Shown here one piece after another: positions 46,544-57,900 of a DNA stretch of 64,000 nucleotides. Each line of letters starts with the position of its first letter. The first letter of the stretch is position 1. The position numbers were made by a program, and so were the translations under genes. The DNA comes from JAKFWF01 sp963750535. GTDB taxonomy: Bacteria; Pseudomonadota; Alphaproteobacteria; Rhizobiales; Hyphomicrobiaceae. The stretch covers positions 1-64,000 of the forward strand of contig CAVVRF010000029.1 of NCBI GenBank assembly GCA_963750535.1. Reading direction: 5' to 3'. Below the pieces are notes generated by a model that searched no databases, had not been told where the DNA came from, and saw only the letters and a list, made by a program, of their open reading frames with translations.

Positions 46544-47594
46544 ATGATGATGCGCGCGACATTCGTGGCGGTACTTGCGGCGGCGCTGGCTCTGCCCGCC
46601 CAGGCCCAGGACCTGCCGAAGTCCCAGTTCAAGGTGATCGGATTGAACAGCCCGACACCGGTTTCGATCTACGATGAGCTGCCATTCTGGCGAAAGACCA
46701 TTCCCGAAGCCTCGAAGAGTGCGATCTCGGTCGACGTCACGCCACTCGACCAGATGGGCATCGACGACAAGACCATGCTGCGGCTGTTGAAGCTCGGCGT
46801 GATGGATTTTGCCGGCATGGATATCTCCAAGATGGCCGGCGACGATCCGCGCTTCGAAGGTTGCGATCTCGCCGGTCTCGACGCTCGATCCGGACAAGGC
46901 GCGGCTGGCCTGCGATGCCTACCGGTCCGTGATCGATCGGCAAATGCAGAAGAACTGGAACGCCAAGTTGCTGGCTCTCGGCGGCAATACGCCCCAGGTG
47001 TTCTGGTGCCGCGAAGTAATCAGTGGTCTCGACGGCTTCAAGGCGAAGAAGGTCCGTGTGTTCAACAATACGATGCGAGACTTCCTCTCCGGCGTCGGCG
47101 CTACCGCCATCAGCATGGCGTTCGGCGAGGTCGTCCCCGCACTGAGCGCCGGCGTCGTCGATTGCGCGGTGACCGGCAGTCTGTCCGGCAACACTGCCGG
47201 GTGGCCCGAGGTGACCAAGTCGGTCTATCCGATGTCACTCGGCTGGAGCATCAATGTGCTGGCGGTCAATCTCGCCACCTGGAACCGGCTGGACGCCAAG
47301 ACCAAGGCATTCCTCGAGGCGCAGTTCAAGGCCTACGAGGACAAGATGTGGGCGACGATCAAAACGACGACTGCCGAGGCCGACAACTGCAACACCGGCA
47401 AACAGCCGTGCACGATGGGCAAGCTCGCCAACACCACGATCGTCGCGGTGAAGCCCGCCGAGGCCGAAACCCACAAGAAGCTGCTCGAGACCGCGGTGCT
47501 CGCCGGCTGGGCCAAGCGCTGTGGCGCGGAATGCGCCAAGGAATGGAACGAGACCGTCGGCAAGGCGCTCGGTCTGAAGGCGCCGGCTCCCTGA
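46544..47594 (+). CDS. dctP: TRAP transporter substrate-binding protein, DctP family (one frameshift)
   Basis: About 350 aa. Signal peptide ATFVAVLAAALALPAQAQ; mature part VIGLNSPTPVSIYDELPFWR, and after the break VFWCREVISGLDGFKAKKVR and VVDCAVTGSLSGNTAGWPEV, the usual DctP core. One extra base near 46880 shifts the frame between DLAGL and TLDPDKARLACDAYR. GGAGG favours the ATG at 46544 rather than 46538. Four Cys residues in the last third are unusual and may pair. The ligand is unknown. Confidence 0.85.
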
Positions 47595-47651
47595 GCAAGG
47601 AACGATTGCGCGCCAATTCCGGAGGCAAGACCGCAACTACCGGGGGAACGA

Positions 47652-48247
47652 ATGCAGCGCCTGCAAGACGCAGCCGAGGGGATTGCCCGCGTAGGCGCCA
47701 TCATCGGGGGGCGCTGCTGCTCCTGGCGTCGATCGTGATCTGTATTGATATCACCTTGCGCTATACCGTCGCTTTGACGGTCGGCGGCGCGGACGAATTG
47801 GCTGGATACGCCCTTGCCATTGCCAGTGTCTGGGGTTTCTCGACCGCCCTGCTCAGTCGCTCTCACATCCGCATAGACACAGTCTACGTACGCGTCGGCA
47901 TTCGAGCACGTGCCATACTTGATATGCTGAGCGTGGCGGGCATTGCATTGTTTTTTGGCTTGGTCGCATGGCATGGCTGGGGCGTGATGGCGCAATCATA
48001 TGCCTCGAGCTCGCGCTCCCTGTCCGACCTGCAGACACCGCAAGTCATACCGCAGGCCCTTTGGTTCATGGGCCTCGTGTTCTTCGTCGCGGTGGCGCTC
48101 CTGCTCCTCGTGCGCGCCGCGATCGCCTTCGTCCAAGGCGACCTGTCAGGTCTGTTCGCGCTGATCGGCTCGAAGTCGGCCGTGGCGGAAGCCGAGGAGG
48201 AGATTCGCTCAGCCGAACACGTACTCGACAGAGAGACCAAGCCATGA
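47652..48247 (+). CDS. dctQ: TRAP transporter small permease (DctQ type, one frameshift)
   Basis: About 198 aa with four helices: GALLLLASIVICIDITLRY, LAGYALAIASVWGFSTALLS, ILDMLSVAGIALFFGLVAWH and QALWFMGLVFFVAVALLLLV. The ATG at 47652 (MQRLQDAAEGIARVGAIIGG) follows GGGGGAACGA, but a run of six G at 47706-47711 must be seven to join it to the rest. The stop overlaps dctM (ATGA). Confidence 0.85.
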
Positions 48248-49530
48248 CGGCACTTGTTTCCCTGATCGTGCTGCTGGTCATACTCGGCAGCTCGATCGCC
48301 GTTGCCGCCGGCATGGGCCTGGCCGGGCTGATCCTCAATCAGTTCTATTCGCCGATGCCGCTCTCCCGCGTCATGGGCGAGTTGTCGTGGTCGACGATGA
48401 CCAACTTCATCCTGACCGCCGTTCCGTTCTACATCATGTTCGGCGAGATCCTGCTGCGCAGCGGCATTGCCGGACGCATGTATGGTGCCCTGGTGCAGTG
48501 GATGTCGTGGCTGCCCGGCGGATTGATGCACTCCAACGTCGGTGCCTGCGCCTTGTTCGGCTCGGTTTCCGGTTCGAGCGTCGCAACGGCTGCCACGATC
48601 GGCGTGGTGGCGATCGGCGAGATCGACAAGCACAAATACAACGAGCCATTGTTTCTCGGCACGTTGGCGGCCGGCGGCACGCTCGGCATCCTGATCCCGC
48701 CTTCGATAAACATGATCATCTACGGCGTGATGACCGATACGTCGGTGCCGAAGCTCTATCTCGCCGGGTTCATTCCAGGCTTCATTCTGACGGTGCTGTT
48801 CAGTCTGACGGTGCTTCTGCTGTGCATCTGGAAACCGCACTGGGGCGGCGACAAGGTCGAGACCAACTGGGAAGCCCGGATTCGGTTGCTGCCTGATCTG
48901 CTGCCGCCGCTTGCTCTACTCATGATCGTCGTCGGCGCGATCTTCTTCGGCATTGCGACAGCGACCGAGTCGGCTGCAGTCGGCATCGTCGGTGCCCTGG
49001 CGATCACTGCCTGGCGTGGCCGGCTCACCCTTGTCATGCTGCGCGAGGTCTGCGAGGCGACCGCGCGCACGACGGCAATGGTGGTGGCGATCTTGGTCGC
49101 CTCGTTCTTTCTCAACATCGTCATTCAGACGATCGGCCTGACGCGGCAGCTGAGCGAATTGATAAGGGCCTATCAGATGACGCCATTGCAGGTGCTGGTG
49201 GCGGTCGTCGCCCTCTACCTCGTGCTCGGGACATTCATGGAGGAGTTGTCGATGATGATCGCGACGATCCCGATAACGACTCCGCTGATGGTGCAGGCCG
49301 GCTACGATCCGGTGTGGTACGGCATCCTCGTAGTGCTGCTCATTCAGACCGCGATGGTGACGCCGCCGTTCGGCATCAACCTGTTCGTCATCCACGGCAT
49401 CCGCGGCCGCGGCACGCTATCCGACGTGGAACGTGGATCGGCGCCCTTCGTGCTGGCGCTGTTGCTGATGATCCTGCTGATCTGCATATATCCAGAGATC
49501 GTGATGTGGTTGCCGCGTCTCGTCGGGTGA
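48244..49530 (+). CDS. dctM: TRAP transporter large permease (DctM type)
   Basis: A 428-aa polytopic protein of normal DctM length, with SGSSVATAATIGVVAIGEID, GGTLGILIPPSINMIIYGVM and TATESAAVGIVGAL. It starts inside the dctQ stop codon. Unlike the DctM at 24481 it has no long cytoplasmic insertion, so the two TRAP systems belong to different subgroups. Convergent with hyuA. Confidence 0.94.
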   Translation: MTALVSLIVLLVILGSSIAVAAGMGLAGLILNQFYSPMPLSRVMGELSWSTMTNFILTAVPFYIMFGEILLRSGIAGRMYGALVQWMSWLPGGLMHSNVGACALFGSVSGSSVATAATIGVVAIGEIDKHKYNEPLFLGTLAAGGTLGILIPPSINMIIYGVMTDTSVPKLYLAGFIPGFILTVLFSLTVLLLCIWKPHWGGDKVETNWEARIRLLPDLLPPLALLMIVVGAIFFGIATATESAAVGIVGALAITAWRGRLTLVMLREVCEATARTTAMVVAILVASFFLNIVIQTIGLTRQLSELIRAYQMTPLQVLVAVVALYLVLGTFMEELSMMIATIPITTPLMVQAGYDPVWYGILVVLLIQTAMVTPPFGINLFVIHGIRGRGTLSDVERGSAPFVLALLLMILLICIYPEIVMWLPRLVG

Positions 49531-49579
49531 ACCGCCCGGCCCAGCGCACGATCCGAGTGCCGGACGGGGCCGTCTCCGG

Positions 49580-51667
49580 TCACCCCAGGTCGATGACGAT
49601 GTTGCCGCCCTGATCGAGGCTCGCCGTGGCGGCGGGCGGCACCAGCGTGGTCGAATCGTACTCCTCGATGATCAGCGGCCCCGGACGCGCGGTCGTCAGA
49701 TCGCTCCGACGCAGGATCGGTGTCTCACGCCAACCGTGCTTGGCTCCGAAATAGGCCTTCCGCGGCGCGGACGGTGCCGGGGGCGCGCGCGTCGGCTTGA
49801 CCCGCTCAGGCACGCCTGCACCTTCGCGCAGGCCCTGGCCCACCACCTGGATCGCAACCAGCTCGACCGGTTCATCCGGCCCGGCTCGGTGGCCATAGGT
49901 CTTTTCGTGCTCGGCGCCAAATGCCTCCTCGAGATAGGCCACCATCGCCGCGTCGAACGGCCGGTCCGGCACTGGCACGACAAGATCGAAGCTCTGGCCG
50001 TGGTAATGCAGCGCCGCCGAGCGCCTGAGCCGGGCGCTCGGCCCGGTGAAGCCTTCGAGCGCGAGCTGTGCCATTGCCTCGTCGGCAAGCATCTGCCAAG
50101 CGGCGGAGATCTCGCCGAGGTCGGCCTTGCGCAGCAGCCGCCGGAAGGTGCGGCCATAGTGATGCTCGACGTCGGCGTAGAGCAGCCCGAACGACGAGAA
50201 CAAGCCGGCCGAAGGCGGCACCACCACGCGACGGATGCCGAGCGCCTCTGCCATGCCGCAGGCAAACAGCGGACCATTGCCGCCGAAGGCGAACAGTGCG
50301 AACTCGCGCGGGTCGCGGCCGCGCTCAGTCGAGACCGCCTTGATGGCGCGGATCATGTTGGAGGCGGCAATCAGGTGCGCGCCGTGCGCCGCGGCCTCGA
50401 CCGACAGCCCAAGCGGCTTGGCGATTTTCGTTTCCAGCGCCGCGCGTGCCTTGGCGGCGTTGATCTTCAAAGCGCCGCCGACCAGATATTCGGGGTTCAG
50501 ATATCCGAGCGCGACATTGGCATCGGTGACGGTCGGCGTCTCGTTGCCCTTGTCGTAGGCAACGGGCCCCGGGACGGCGCCAGCACTCTCGGGTCCGATC
50601 TGCAGCGCGCCGCCGCGGTCGATCCACACCAGTGAACCGCCGCCGGCGCCCACCTCGGCAAGGTCGATGGCCGGCACCTTCAGCGTATAGCCGGCGCCGG
50701 TCAGCAGCCGCGAGCCGATCATGATGCCGGCGCCGACTGCGTATTCCGACGCCCGCATCACCTCGCCGGCTTCGACGAGCGATGCCTTGGCGGTGGTGCC
50801 GCCCATGTCGAAGGTGATGATCTTGTCGAGCCCCTTGGCGCGCGCCAGCGCCTGGCCGCCGATGACGCCACCGGCAGGTCCCGACTCGATGATGTTCATC
50901 GGTCGCGTCACCGCCGCGCTGTCGGTGGTGAGGCCGCCATTCGACTGCATCAGCAGCACGCGGGCCGGCACGCCGGCATTGTCCAGCGACTGTCGCAGCG
51001 CCTTGAGATAGGTCGCGACGATCGGCATGACGTAGGCGTTGATCACCGTCGTCGAAGTGCGCTCGTACTCCTTGATCTCGGGCAGCACCTCGTAGGAGAT
51101 GCTGAGCGGAAGCCCCGGCGCCTTGCTGCGCAGGATGTCGCGCAGCATCAATTCGTGTGCCGGATTCGCGAACGAATTGAGCAGGCAAACCGCCACCGTC
51201 TCCACCTTCTCGGCGAGCAGCGCATCGACCGCACGCTCGGCATCGGCCTTCGACAGCGCACGCTCAATTCTGCCGGTCGCGTCGACGCGCTCGTCGACCA
51301 CCTGGCGCAGGTAGCGCTCCACCAGCGGCTCGGGCTTCGTCCAGGCGAGGTCATAAAGCTTTGGCATCCGCAGCGTGCGGATCTCGAGCACGTCGCGGAA
51401 GCCCTTGGTGGTGATCAGGCCGACGCGGGCGCCCTTCTTTTCCAGGATCGCATTCGAGGCCACCGTGGTGCCATGGCGGATTTCGTCGATGTCGCGACCG
51501 GCGAGGCCCTGCTCGCGAAACACCTCGGCCAGGCCATCGACGATGGCCGCTGCATAATTGCCGGTGCTCGACGAGATCTTCTTGGTGTGCAGCGTGCCGT
51601 CCGAGCCGAGCAGTACGATGTCGGTGAACGTGCCGCCGATGTCGACGCCGACGCGATAGCTGGTCAT
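49580..51667 (-). CDS. hyuA: Hydantoinase/oxoprolinase subunit A (HyuA type)
   Basis: A 695-aa ASKHA-fold protein: phosphate-1 loop VGVDIGGTFTDIVLL, HGTTVASNAILEKKGARVGL, ITFDMGGTTAKASLV and the adenosine loop region ALFAFGGNGPLFACGMAEAL. Together with HyuB it performs ATP-dependent hydrolysis of hydantoins, 5-oxoproline or related cyclic amides; acetone and acetophenone carboxylases are close relatives. ATG 51667 has GGAG upstream, 5 bp after hyuB. Confidence 0.9.
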   Translation of the reverse strand: MTSYRVGVDIGGTFTDIVLLGSDGTLHTKKISSSTGNYAAAIVDGLAEVFREQGLAGRDIDEIRHGTTVASNAILEKKGARVGLITTKGFRDVLEIRTLRMPKLYDLAWTKPEPLVERYLRQVVDERVDATGRIERALSKADAERAVDALLAEKVETVAVCLLNSFANPAHELMLRDILRSKAPGLPLSISYEVLPEIKEYERTSTTVINAYVMPIVATYLKALRQSLDNAGVPARVLLMQSNGGLTTDSAAVTRPMNIIESGPAGGVIGGQALARAKGLDKIITFDMGGTTAKASLVEAGEVMRASEYAVGAGIMIGSRLLTGAGYTLKVPAIDLAEVGAGGGSLVWIDRGGALQIGPESAGAVPGPVAYDKGNETPTVTDANVALGYLNPEYLVGGALKINAAKARAALETKIAKPLGLSVEAAAHGAHLIAASNMIRAIKAVSTERGRDPREFALFAFGGNGPLFACGMAEALGIRRVVVPPSAGLFSSFGLLYADVEHHYGRTFRRLLRKADLGEISAAWQMLADEAMAQLALEGFTGPSARLRRSAALHYHGQSFDLVVPVPDRPFDAAMVAYLEEAFGAEHEKTYGHRAGPDEPVELVAIQVVGQGLREGAGVPERVKPTRAPPAPSAPRKAYFGAKHGWRETPILRRSDLTTARPGPLIIEEYDSTTLVPPAATASLDQGGNIVIDLG

Positions 51668-51672
51668 GGTCG

Positions 51673-53469
51673 TCACTCCGCCGCGGCCTTGGTCGTCATC
51701 GCCTCCTGCCACTGCACTTTCGGAACTGTGCTCCAGCCGCGCTCCTTGCGGATGCGGGCGCGCGCGGCCTCGGTCGCGGCGGTGTCGACGGTCCACTGCG
51801 TCGTGTCGACGACGACGCCGTAATCCGCCAGCGCGCGAGGCGGTGAAAGCAACTCGTTGCGCACATCACGCAGCACGGCGGACGGATCGCGCTCGAGCGG
51901 ATCGCCCCAGCCGCCGGCACCGGCCAGCACGTGCCGGAACACGTCGCCTTTCTTGATCGTCATCGTGAGCTTGCTCGGCAAGTCGCGCGGCGCCGTATCG
52001 GGGTTCAAGGTGTTGCTCGACGGCGCGCCGGGGTTGCCGCCATAGAGGCCGAACGGGCGATGCGTGCGCCGGTCGGACCGCACCTGCAGCGTCGCCTCGT
52101 CTTCGGTCAGCTTGTAGTCGCGCATGAATGGCACGCCGCCGCGGAACTTGCCGGCGCCGGCCTTGTCGGCAACGAACTCGTAGGCCAGCAGCTGGATCGG
52201 ATGCTCGGCTTCGGTCACCTCGATCGAGTGCGAGGCCATGTTGGCGAACATGTGCGAGTTGCCGTCGAGGCCGTCGGCCCAGGGCCGCGCGCCCCAGGCA
52301 CCGCAGGTGAAGTCGACGTAGATGAAAGGCTTGCGCTCCTTGCTCCAGCCGCCGATCGAGACGCCGGTATTTCCGCCGTCGCCGGCTGCCTTCACCTTGT
52401 CGGGCAGCATCATGGCAAGCGCGCCGAACATGCAGTCGGTCATGCGGAAGCCGGTCAAGCCGCGCGCCGCGCATGCGGCCGGCAGCACGCCATTGCCGAC
52501 GGTGCCAGGCGGGCAGATCACCTCGATGGCGCGGAATACGCCCTCGTTGTTCGGGATGCCGGGCGGCAGCACCGAACGTATGCCTGTGTAGCTCGCCGCC
52601 TTGGTATAGGAGAGCGTGTTGTTGATCGCCCCCTTCACCTGCGGCGAGGTGCCGGTCCAATCGACCAGCATCTTGTCGCCGGTCTTCCTGATGGTGACGA
52701 ACAGCCGGATCGGCTTGCCGTAGTCGACGCCGTCGTCGTCGATCCAATCCTCGAAGCTCCACTCGCCGTCGGGCAACTCGGCCAGTGCCGCCCGCGTCAG
52801 GCGCTCGGCATAGTCGATTGTCTCCTGCATGTAGTGCTTGGTCTCGGCCGCGCCGAACCTCTCGACCAGCTCGGCGAACTGCTGCTCGGCGATATGGCAG
52901 GCGGCGAGCTGGGCGCGCAGGTCGCCGAACAGTTGCACAGGCAGCCGCACATTACGCTCGATGAAGGTCATGATCGTCTTGTTGATCTTGCCCGCCTCGT
53001 AGAGCTTCATCGGCGCAATGCGCAGCCCTTCCGCGTAGATCTCCGTCGAGTCCGAGGCGTTCGAGCCGGCCACCCGTCCGCCGACGTCGCAATGGTGGCA
53101 GACAGTCGCCGCGAACGCGAGGCGCTCGCCATTGTGATAGAGCGGCTTGAAGATGAAGATGTCGGGCAGGTGCATGCCGCCATCGAACGGGTCGTTCATG
53201 ATGAAGACGTCGCCCGGCGCCATGTCATCCTTGAAGTGACGCATGATCGACTGCATGGCCGTCGGCACCGAGCCGAGATGGCCCGGCAGCGTCAGGCCTT
53301 GCGCGGCAAGCCGCCCGTCGGCGTCGGCGAAGCCGGTCGAGAAGTCCATGTTGTCCTTCAACACACCCGAATAGGTGGTGCGGAACACCGTCAGCGCCAT
53401 TTCGTCGGCGATGGAGAAGATCGCGTTCTTGAACAACTCGAAGGCAATCGGATCCGTCTTCAACGCCAT
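51673..53469 (-). CDS. hyuB: Hydantoinase/oxoprolinase subunit B (HyuB type)
   Basis: A 598-aa protein with the HyuB features: TTYSGVLKDNMDFSTGFADA, the metal-site region DVFIMNDPFDGGMHLPDI, VCHHCDVGGRVAGSNASDST and a C-terminal GAGGWGDPLERDP. GAGGGGG precedes the ATG. It is the first gene of hyuBA and is divergent from the amino-acid ABC operon at 53938, which might import the amino acid or its cyclic form. Confidence 0.92.
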   Translation of the reverse strand: MALKTDPIAFELFKNAIFSIADEMALTVFRTTYSGVLKDNMDFSTGFADADGRLAAQGLTLPGHLGSVPTAMQSIMRHFKDDMAPGDVFIMNDPFDGGMHLPDIFIFKPLYHNGERLAFAATVCHHCDVGGRVAGSNASDSTEIYAEGLRIAPMKLYEAGKINKTIMTFIERNVRLPVQLFGDLRAQLAACHIAEQQFAELVERFGAAETKHYMQETIDYAERLTRAALAELPDGEWSFEDWIDDDGVDYGKPIRLFVTIRKTGDKMLVDWTGTSPQVKGAINNTLSYTKAASYTGIRSVLPPGIPNNEGVFRAIEVICPPGTVGNGVLPAACAARGLTGFRMTDCMFGALAMMLPDKVKAAGDGGNTGVSIGGWSKERKPFIYVDFTCGAWGARPWADGLDGNSHMFANMASHSIEVTEAEHPIQLLAYEFVADKAGAGKFRGGVPFMRDYKLTEDEATLQVRSDRRTHRPFGLYGGNPGAPSSNTLNPDTAPRDLPSKLTMTIKKGDVFRHVLAGAGGWGDPLERDPSAVLRDVRNELLSPPRALADYGVVVDTTQWTVDTAATEAARARIRKERGWSTVPKVQWQEAMTTKAAAE

Positions 53470-53937
53470 GGGTCCCCCTCTGCCGCGCTAGCCTTGCATG
53501 TCACGCTCGACTGCGCATCGATGTACCTTGCCGACCCGCTACACTAGAAATCTATGGCGCCGGCGTCCATCTGCGCCCAGGGCAGGTCAGTTCGTCGGCG
53601 GCGACAGCTCTATGCGCCCGGACAGTCCAAAGGATGTGCGATACTTGTCCAATTGCTGTTCAAAGGCGTCCGCCCTGGCAGTGCGCCAGTGCTGGTTCGA
53701 ACTCTGGTCGCGACGCCGGACCTGCCCAAGGCCAATGCCCGGATCGAATTGGTGCGAACCGGTGCCATTGCGGGGCCAGGCAAGCCGCATTCCCAACCTC
53801 CGCCGGCTACCTTATTCCCATTCGGCATAAGCATATTTTTCGGGCACGCCCTTGATTTGTGCAGGCGACGGCTTGCCAGCCGCCGGGCATCGGCTACGAT
53901 CCGCCCGCATCCGTCACCACCACAGGAAAACCATTCC
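53470..53937. other. Divergent intergenic region between hyuB and the amino-acid ABC operon
   Basis: 468 bases that should hold both promoters. The frame of the binding-protein gene stays open upstream to 53554 but that part lacks signal-peptide or family features. No clear operator was recognised. Confidence 0.4.
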
Positions 53938-54822
53938 ATGAAACGTGCAGTTGCTGTGCTAGCCGCCGTCCTGGCGCTCACCGCCGGGCCTCGCCTCGCC
54001 TCGGCCCAAGACGGCCCGGTGATGAAACGCATCGCCGAAACCAAGACCTTCAACATCGGCCACCGCGACGCCTCGGTGCCGTTGTCCTACATCGGGCCGG
54101 ACGGCAAGGTGCAGGGCTATTCGATCGACATCTGCCTCAAGATCGCAGACGCCGCCAAGACCGAGCTGAAGCTCGACAAACTCGACGTGAAGTTCGTGCC
54201 GCTCACGCCACAGACGCGCATTCCGCTCCTGACCGCCGGTACTGTCGACATCATCTGCGAAAGCTCGACCCACACCATCGGCCGCTCGCGCCAGATCTCG
54301 TTCCTCAACACCACGTTCCTGACCGGCTCCAAGCTGCTGGTGCGCAAGACCTCGGGCATCAAGAAGATCGAGGACATGAAGGACAAGGTGCTCGTCGCCG
54401 TGCTCGGCACCACCAACGAGAAGGCGGCCCAGGTCGAAATCGACAAGAAGAAGATCGCGATCAAGGGCGAGATCGTGAAAGTGAAGGACCACTCGCAGGC
54501 GATGCTCAATCTCGAGCAGGGCCGCGCCGACGCCTACGTGTCGGATGACGTCGTGCTCTATGGCTTGAAGAGTGCGTCGAAGAACCCGGACGAGTGGGAG
54601 ATCGTCGGTCCGTACTTCTCCTATGATCCGTACGGCATGATGATCCCGCGCAACAACGACGACTTCCGCCTGCTCGGCAACACCACCATCACCCGCCTGA
54701 TCCAGTCGGGCGAGATGGAGGCGATCTACAAGAAGTGGTTCGAGCCCGGCCCAACCAAGATCAACTATCCGCTGAGCGACCGCCTGAAGGAGAACTTCCA
54801 GCTTATCGCCCTGCCGGATTGA
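53938..54822 (+). CDS. Polar amino acid ABC transporter substrate-binding protein (GltI type)
   Basis: A 294-aa SBP_bac_3 protein. Signal peptide MKRAVAVLAAVLALTAG cut after ASAQ; then FNIGHRDASVPLSYIGPDGK, QGYSIDICLKIADAAK, LTAGTVDIICESSTHTIGR and GRADAYVSDDVVLYGL. The pattern is that of glutamate/aspartate-binding GltI. First gene of a sbp-permease-permease-ATPase operon. Confidence 0.9.
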   Translation: MKRAVAVLAAVLALTAGPRLASAQDGPVMKRIAETKTFNIGHRDASVPLSYIGPDGKVQGYSIDICLKIADAAKTELKLDKLDVKFVPLTPQTRIPLLTAGTVDIICESSTHTIGRSRQISFLNTTFLTGSKLLVRKTSGIKKIEDMKDKVLVAVLGTTNEKAAQVEIDKKKIAIKGEIVKVKDHSQAMLNLEQGRADAYVSDDVVLYGLKSASKNPDEWEIVGPYFSYDPYGMMIPRNNDDFRLLGNTTITRLIQSGEMEAIYKKWFEPGPTKINYPLSDRLKENFQLIALPD

Positions 54823-55134
54823 CCCGCTTCGCGACGTTGCAGCGATGGGGCGGATTGCTGCCCGGCAACAAGAGCCAAGTCACGCGTCCCCGGAATTCGA
54901 CGCGCCATTTCGCGGCGAGTGTCCGGGGTTCTTACCCGGTTCCGGTTGGCACAATGTCCACGCGCGACAGGTGAAGATCCCGGACAGCCGCGCTCCAGCG
55001 CCGCTCGCGCAATGCGGGAGCACCGGTGCGCGGCTTCCGGGAACGCGTGAGGTTGGAGATTGGGCTTGCAGCGATCGATCGTGCCCGTGAAGCACAACGC
55101 GTGACCGGAATGGCTACTCGATCAGGACGCCTTC
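54823..55134. other. Gap between binding-protein and permease genes
   Basis: 312 bases. A short CCGGG/CCCGG hairpin (54923-54927 with 54935-54939) is present. Such a gap after the binding-protein gene often lowers downstream expression. No gene is seen. Confidence 0.35.
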
Positions 55135-55860
55135 ATGGGAAGCTATAACTGGAACTGGCCGATCCTGCTGAAGGAGCCGTATTTCGGCTGGATCATCTCC
55201 GGTTTCGGCAACACCATCCTGATTGCCGTCCTCGCCTGGATGATCGCCTTTCCGCTGGGCTCCGCGATCGGCATCCTGCGCACGGTTGACAACCGCTTGC
55301 TGCGGCTTGCCGCCACTACCTACGTCGAGATCTTCCGCAACATCCCGCTGCTGGTGCAGATGTTCGTCTGGTACTTCGTGGTGCCGGAGCTGCTGCCGGC
55401 CGACTGGGGCAAATGGGTGAAGCGCGACATGCCGCACCCACAGTTCATCACCGCGGTGATGTGCCTCGGCCTCTACACCGCCTCACGCGTCGCCGAGCAG
55501 ATGCGCTCGGGCCTCGAGGCGATCCCGCGCGGCCAGCGCAATGCGGGCCTCGCCATCGGCCTGAGGCCGATCCAGGTCTACGCTCATGTGCTGGTGCCGG
55601 TCGCCTTTCGCACCATCATCCCGCCGCTGACCAGCGAATTCCTCGGCGTGTTCAAGAACTCGTCGCTGGCGCTGACCATCGGCGTGCTGGAGCTGACCTC
55701 GCAGTCGCGCCAGATCGAAGAATACACCTTCGCGGCGTTCGAGGCCTTCACGGTCGCAACCGTGCTCTACTGCCTCGTCACCGGCCTCGTCATCGTGATC
55801 ATGCGCGCCGTCGAAACCCGAACACGGATCGCCGGCGCGATCACTGTCGGAGGCAAATAG
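55135..55860 (+). CDS. Amino acid ABC transporter permease (GltJ type)
   Basis: A 241-aa HEQRo-family permease: GFGNTILIAVLAWMIAFPLG, EIFRNIPLLVQMFVWYFVVP, and the EAA loop IPRGQRNAGLAIGLRPIQVY. It ends directly before the second permease (ATG at 55861). Confidence 0.92.
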   Translation: MGSYNWNWPILLKEPYFGWIISGFGNTILIAVLAWMIAFPLGSAIGILRTVDNRLLRLAATTYVEIFRNIPLLVQMFVWYFVVPELLPADWGKWVKRDMPHPQFITAVMCLGLYTASRVAEQMRSGLEAIPRGQRNAGLAIGLRPIQVYAHVLVPVAFRTIIPPLTSEFLGVFKNSSLALTIGVLELTSQSRQIEEYTFAAFEAFTVATVLYCLVTGLVIVIMRAVETRTRIAGAITVGGK

Positions 55861-56516
55861 ATGTTCTCCGGCTTCGATTTCCAGGTCATCGCGAACAGCT
55901 GGCCATTCCTGTGGAACGGCCTGCTGCTGACCTTCCAGCTGACTGCGCTGGCGGTGGCGGGCGGCATAACGCTGGGCCTGATCCTCGCGGTGGCGCGATT
56001 GTCCGGCATCAAACCGCTCGAATGGCTCGTCGCGACTTATGTGAACTTCCTGCGCTCGATGCCGCTGATCCTTGTCATCTTTTGGTTCTACACCCTGGTG
56101 CCGAAATTGACCGGCACTTCGGTCAGCGGCTTCTACTCGGTGCTGATCGCCTTCATCATGTTCGAGGCGGCATACTATTCCGAGATCATCCGCGCCGGTA
56201 TCTCGAGCGTGAAGCGCGGCCAGATCTCGGCGGGGTTGGCGCTCGGCCTCACCAACCTGCAGGCGATGCGCTACGTCATCCTGCCGCAGGCGGTGCGCAA
56301 CATGATCCCGGTGCTGCTGACGCAGTCGATCATCATGTTGCAGGACACTTCGCTGGTGTACGTGGTGGGCCTGCGCGACTTCCTCACCTCGGCCGAGATC
56401 GTGGCCAGCCGCGACAACCGGCCGACCGAGCTCTATCTGTTCGTCGCCGTGGTGTTCCTGGTGATCTGTTTCAGCGCCTCGCGGCTCGTCAACCGCCTGC
56501 GCCGGAGGTATGCGCT

Positions 56517-56520
<4 letters not shown>
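55861..56520 (+). CDS. Amino acid ABC transporter permease (GltK type)
   Basis: A 219-aa permease: WNGLLLTFQLTALAVAGGIT, NFLRSMPLILVIFWFYTLVP, EAA loop SVKRGQISAGLALGLTNLQA. Its stop overlaps the GTG start of the ATPase, so all three are coupled. Confidence 0.93.
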
Positions 56521-57245
<725 letters not shown>

Positions 57246-57462
57246 GGAGATCGACGGGGGCGGCTATGCTCGCCGAGCTTGCGTCCATGCGCAGCACCCG
57301 CGCGCCCGAAGTGCGACGGCAGCGTTTGCCACGCCCGCCATCACGGCCTGCGACAAGGCGTTCAATTGTTTGGCGACGCCTTGAGGAGATCGACAACGCA
57401 GTCGACGGGCGTTGCGCCGGAGAGCAAGCTATTTGGGTCAGCAATCAGCCGACGAGCCCGCC

Positions 57463-57900
57463 ATGGACAACATCAAACCCCTCTTCACAGCCACCGCTAC
57501 AGCGACCGGCGGCCGCAATGGCCACACCGAGGCCGAGGACGGCAGCGTGCGCGCCGATCTCTCCGTTCCCAAGGCCATGGGCGGCCCCGGCAAGCCCGGC
57601 ACCACGACGCCCGAGCACCTGTTTGCCGCCGGCTACGCAGCTTGCTTTGGCGGCGCACTCGATTTCATCGGCAAGCAACACAAGAAAGATGCGAGCAAGG
57701 CACGTGTCACCGCCAATGTCTCGATCGGGCCGCGCGATGGCGGCGGCTTCGGCCTGGCGGTCAAGCTGCGCGTCGAGGACAAGAGCCTGCCCCAGGCCGA
57801 GCTTGCCGGGCTCGTCGCCGAGGCGCACGAGAAGATCTGTCCCTATTCGCACGCCACGCGCGGCAATGTCGATGTGCAGATCGAGGTTGCCGGCGGCTGA
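57463..57900 (+). CDS. Organic hydroperoxide resistance protein (Ohr/OsmC family)
   Basis: A 145-aa Ohr-type peroxidase. The two redox Cys are Cys61 (GYAACFGGAL) and Cys126 (KICPYSHATRGNV), with the usual GGPGKPGTTTPEHLFAAGYA lead-in. It reduces organic hydroperoxides using dihydrolipoyl-type thiols. No strong ribosome site precedes ATG 57463. The 217 bases upstream hold no recognised OhrR site. Confidence 0.88.
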   Translation: MDNIKPLFTATATATGGRNGHTEAEDGSVRADLSVPKAMGGPGKPGTTTPEHLFAAGYAACFGGALDFIGKQHKKDASKARVTANVSIGPRDGGGFGLAVKLRVEDKSLPQAELAGLVAEAHEKICPYSHATRGNVDVQIEVAGG

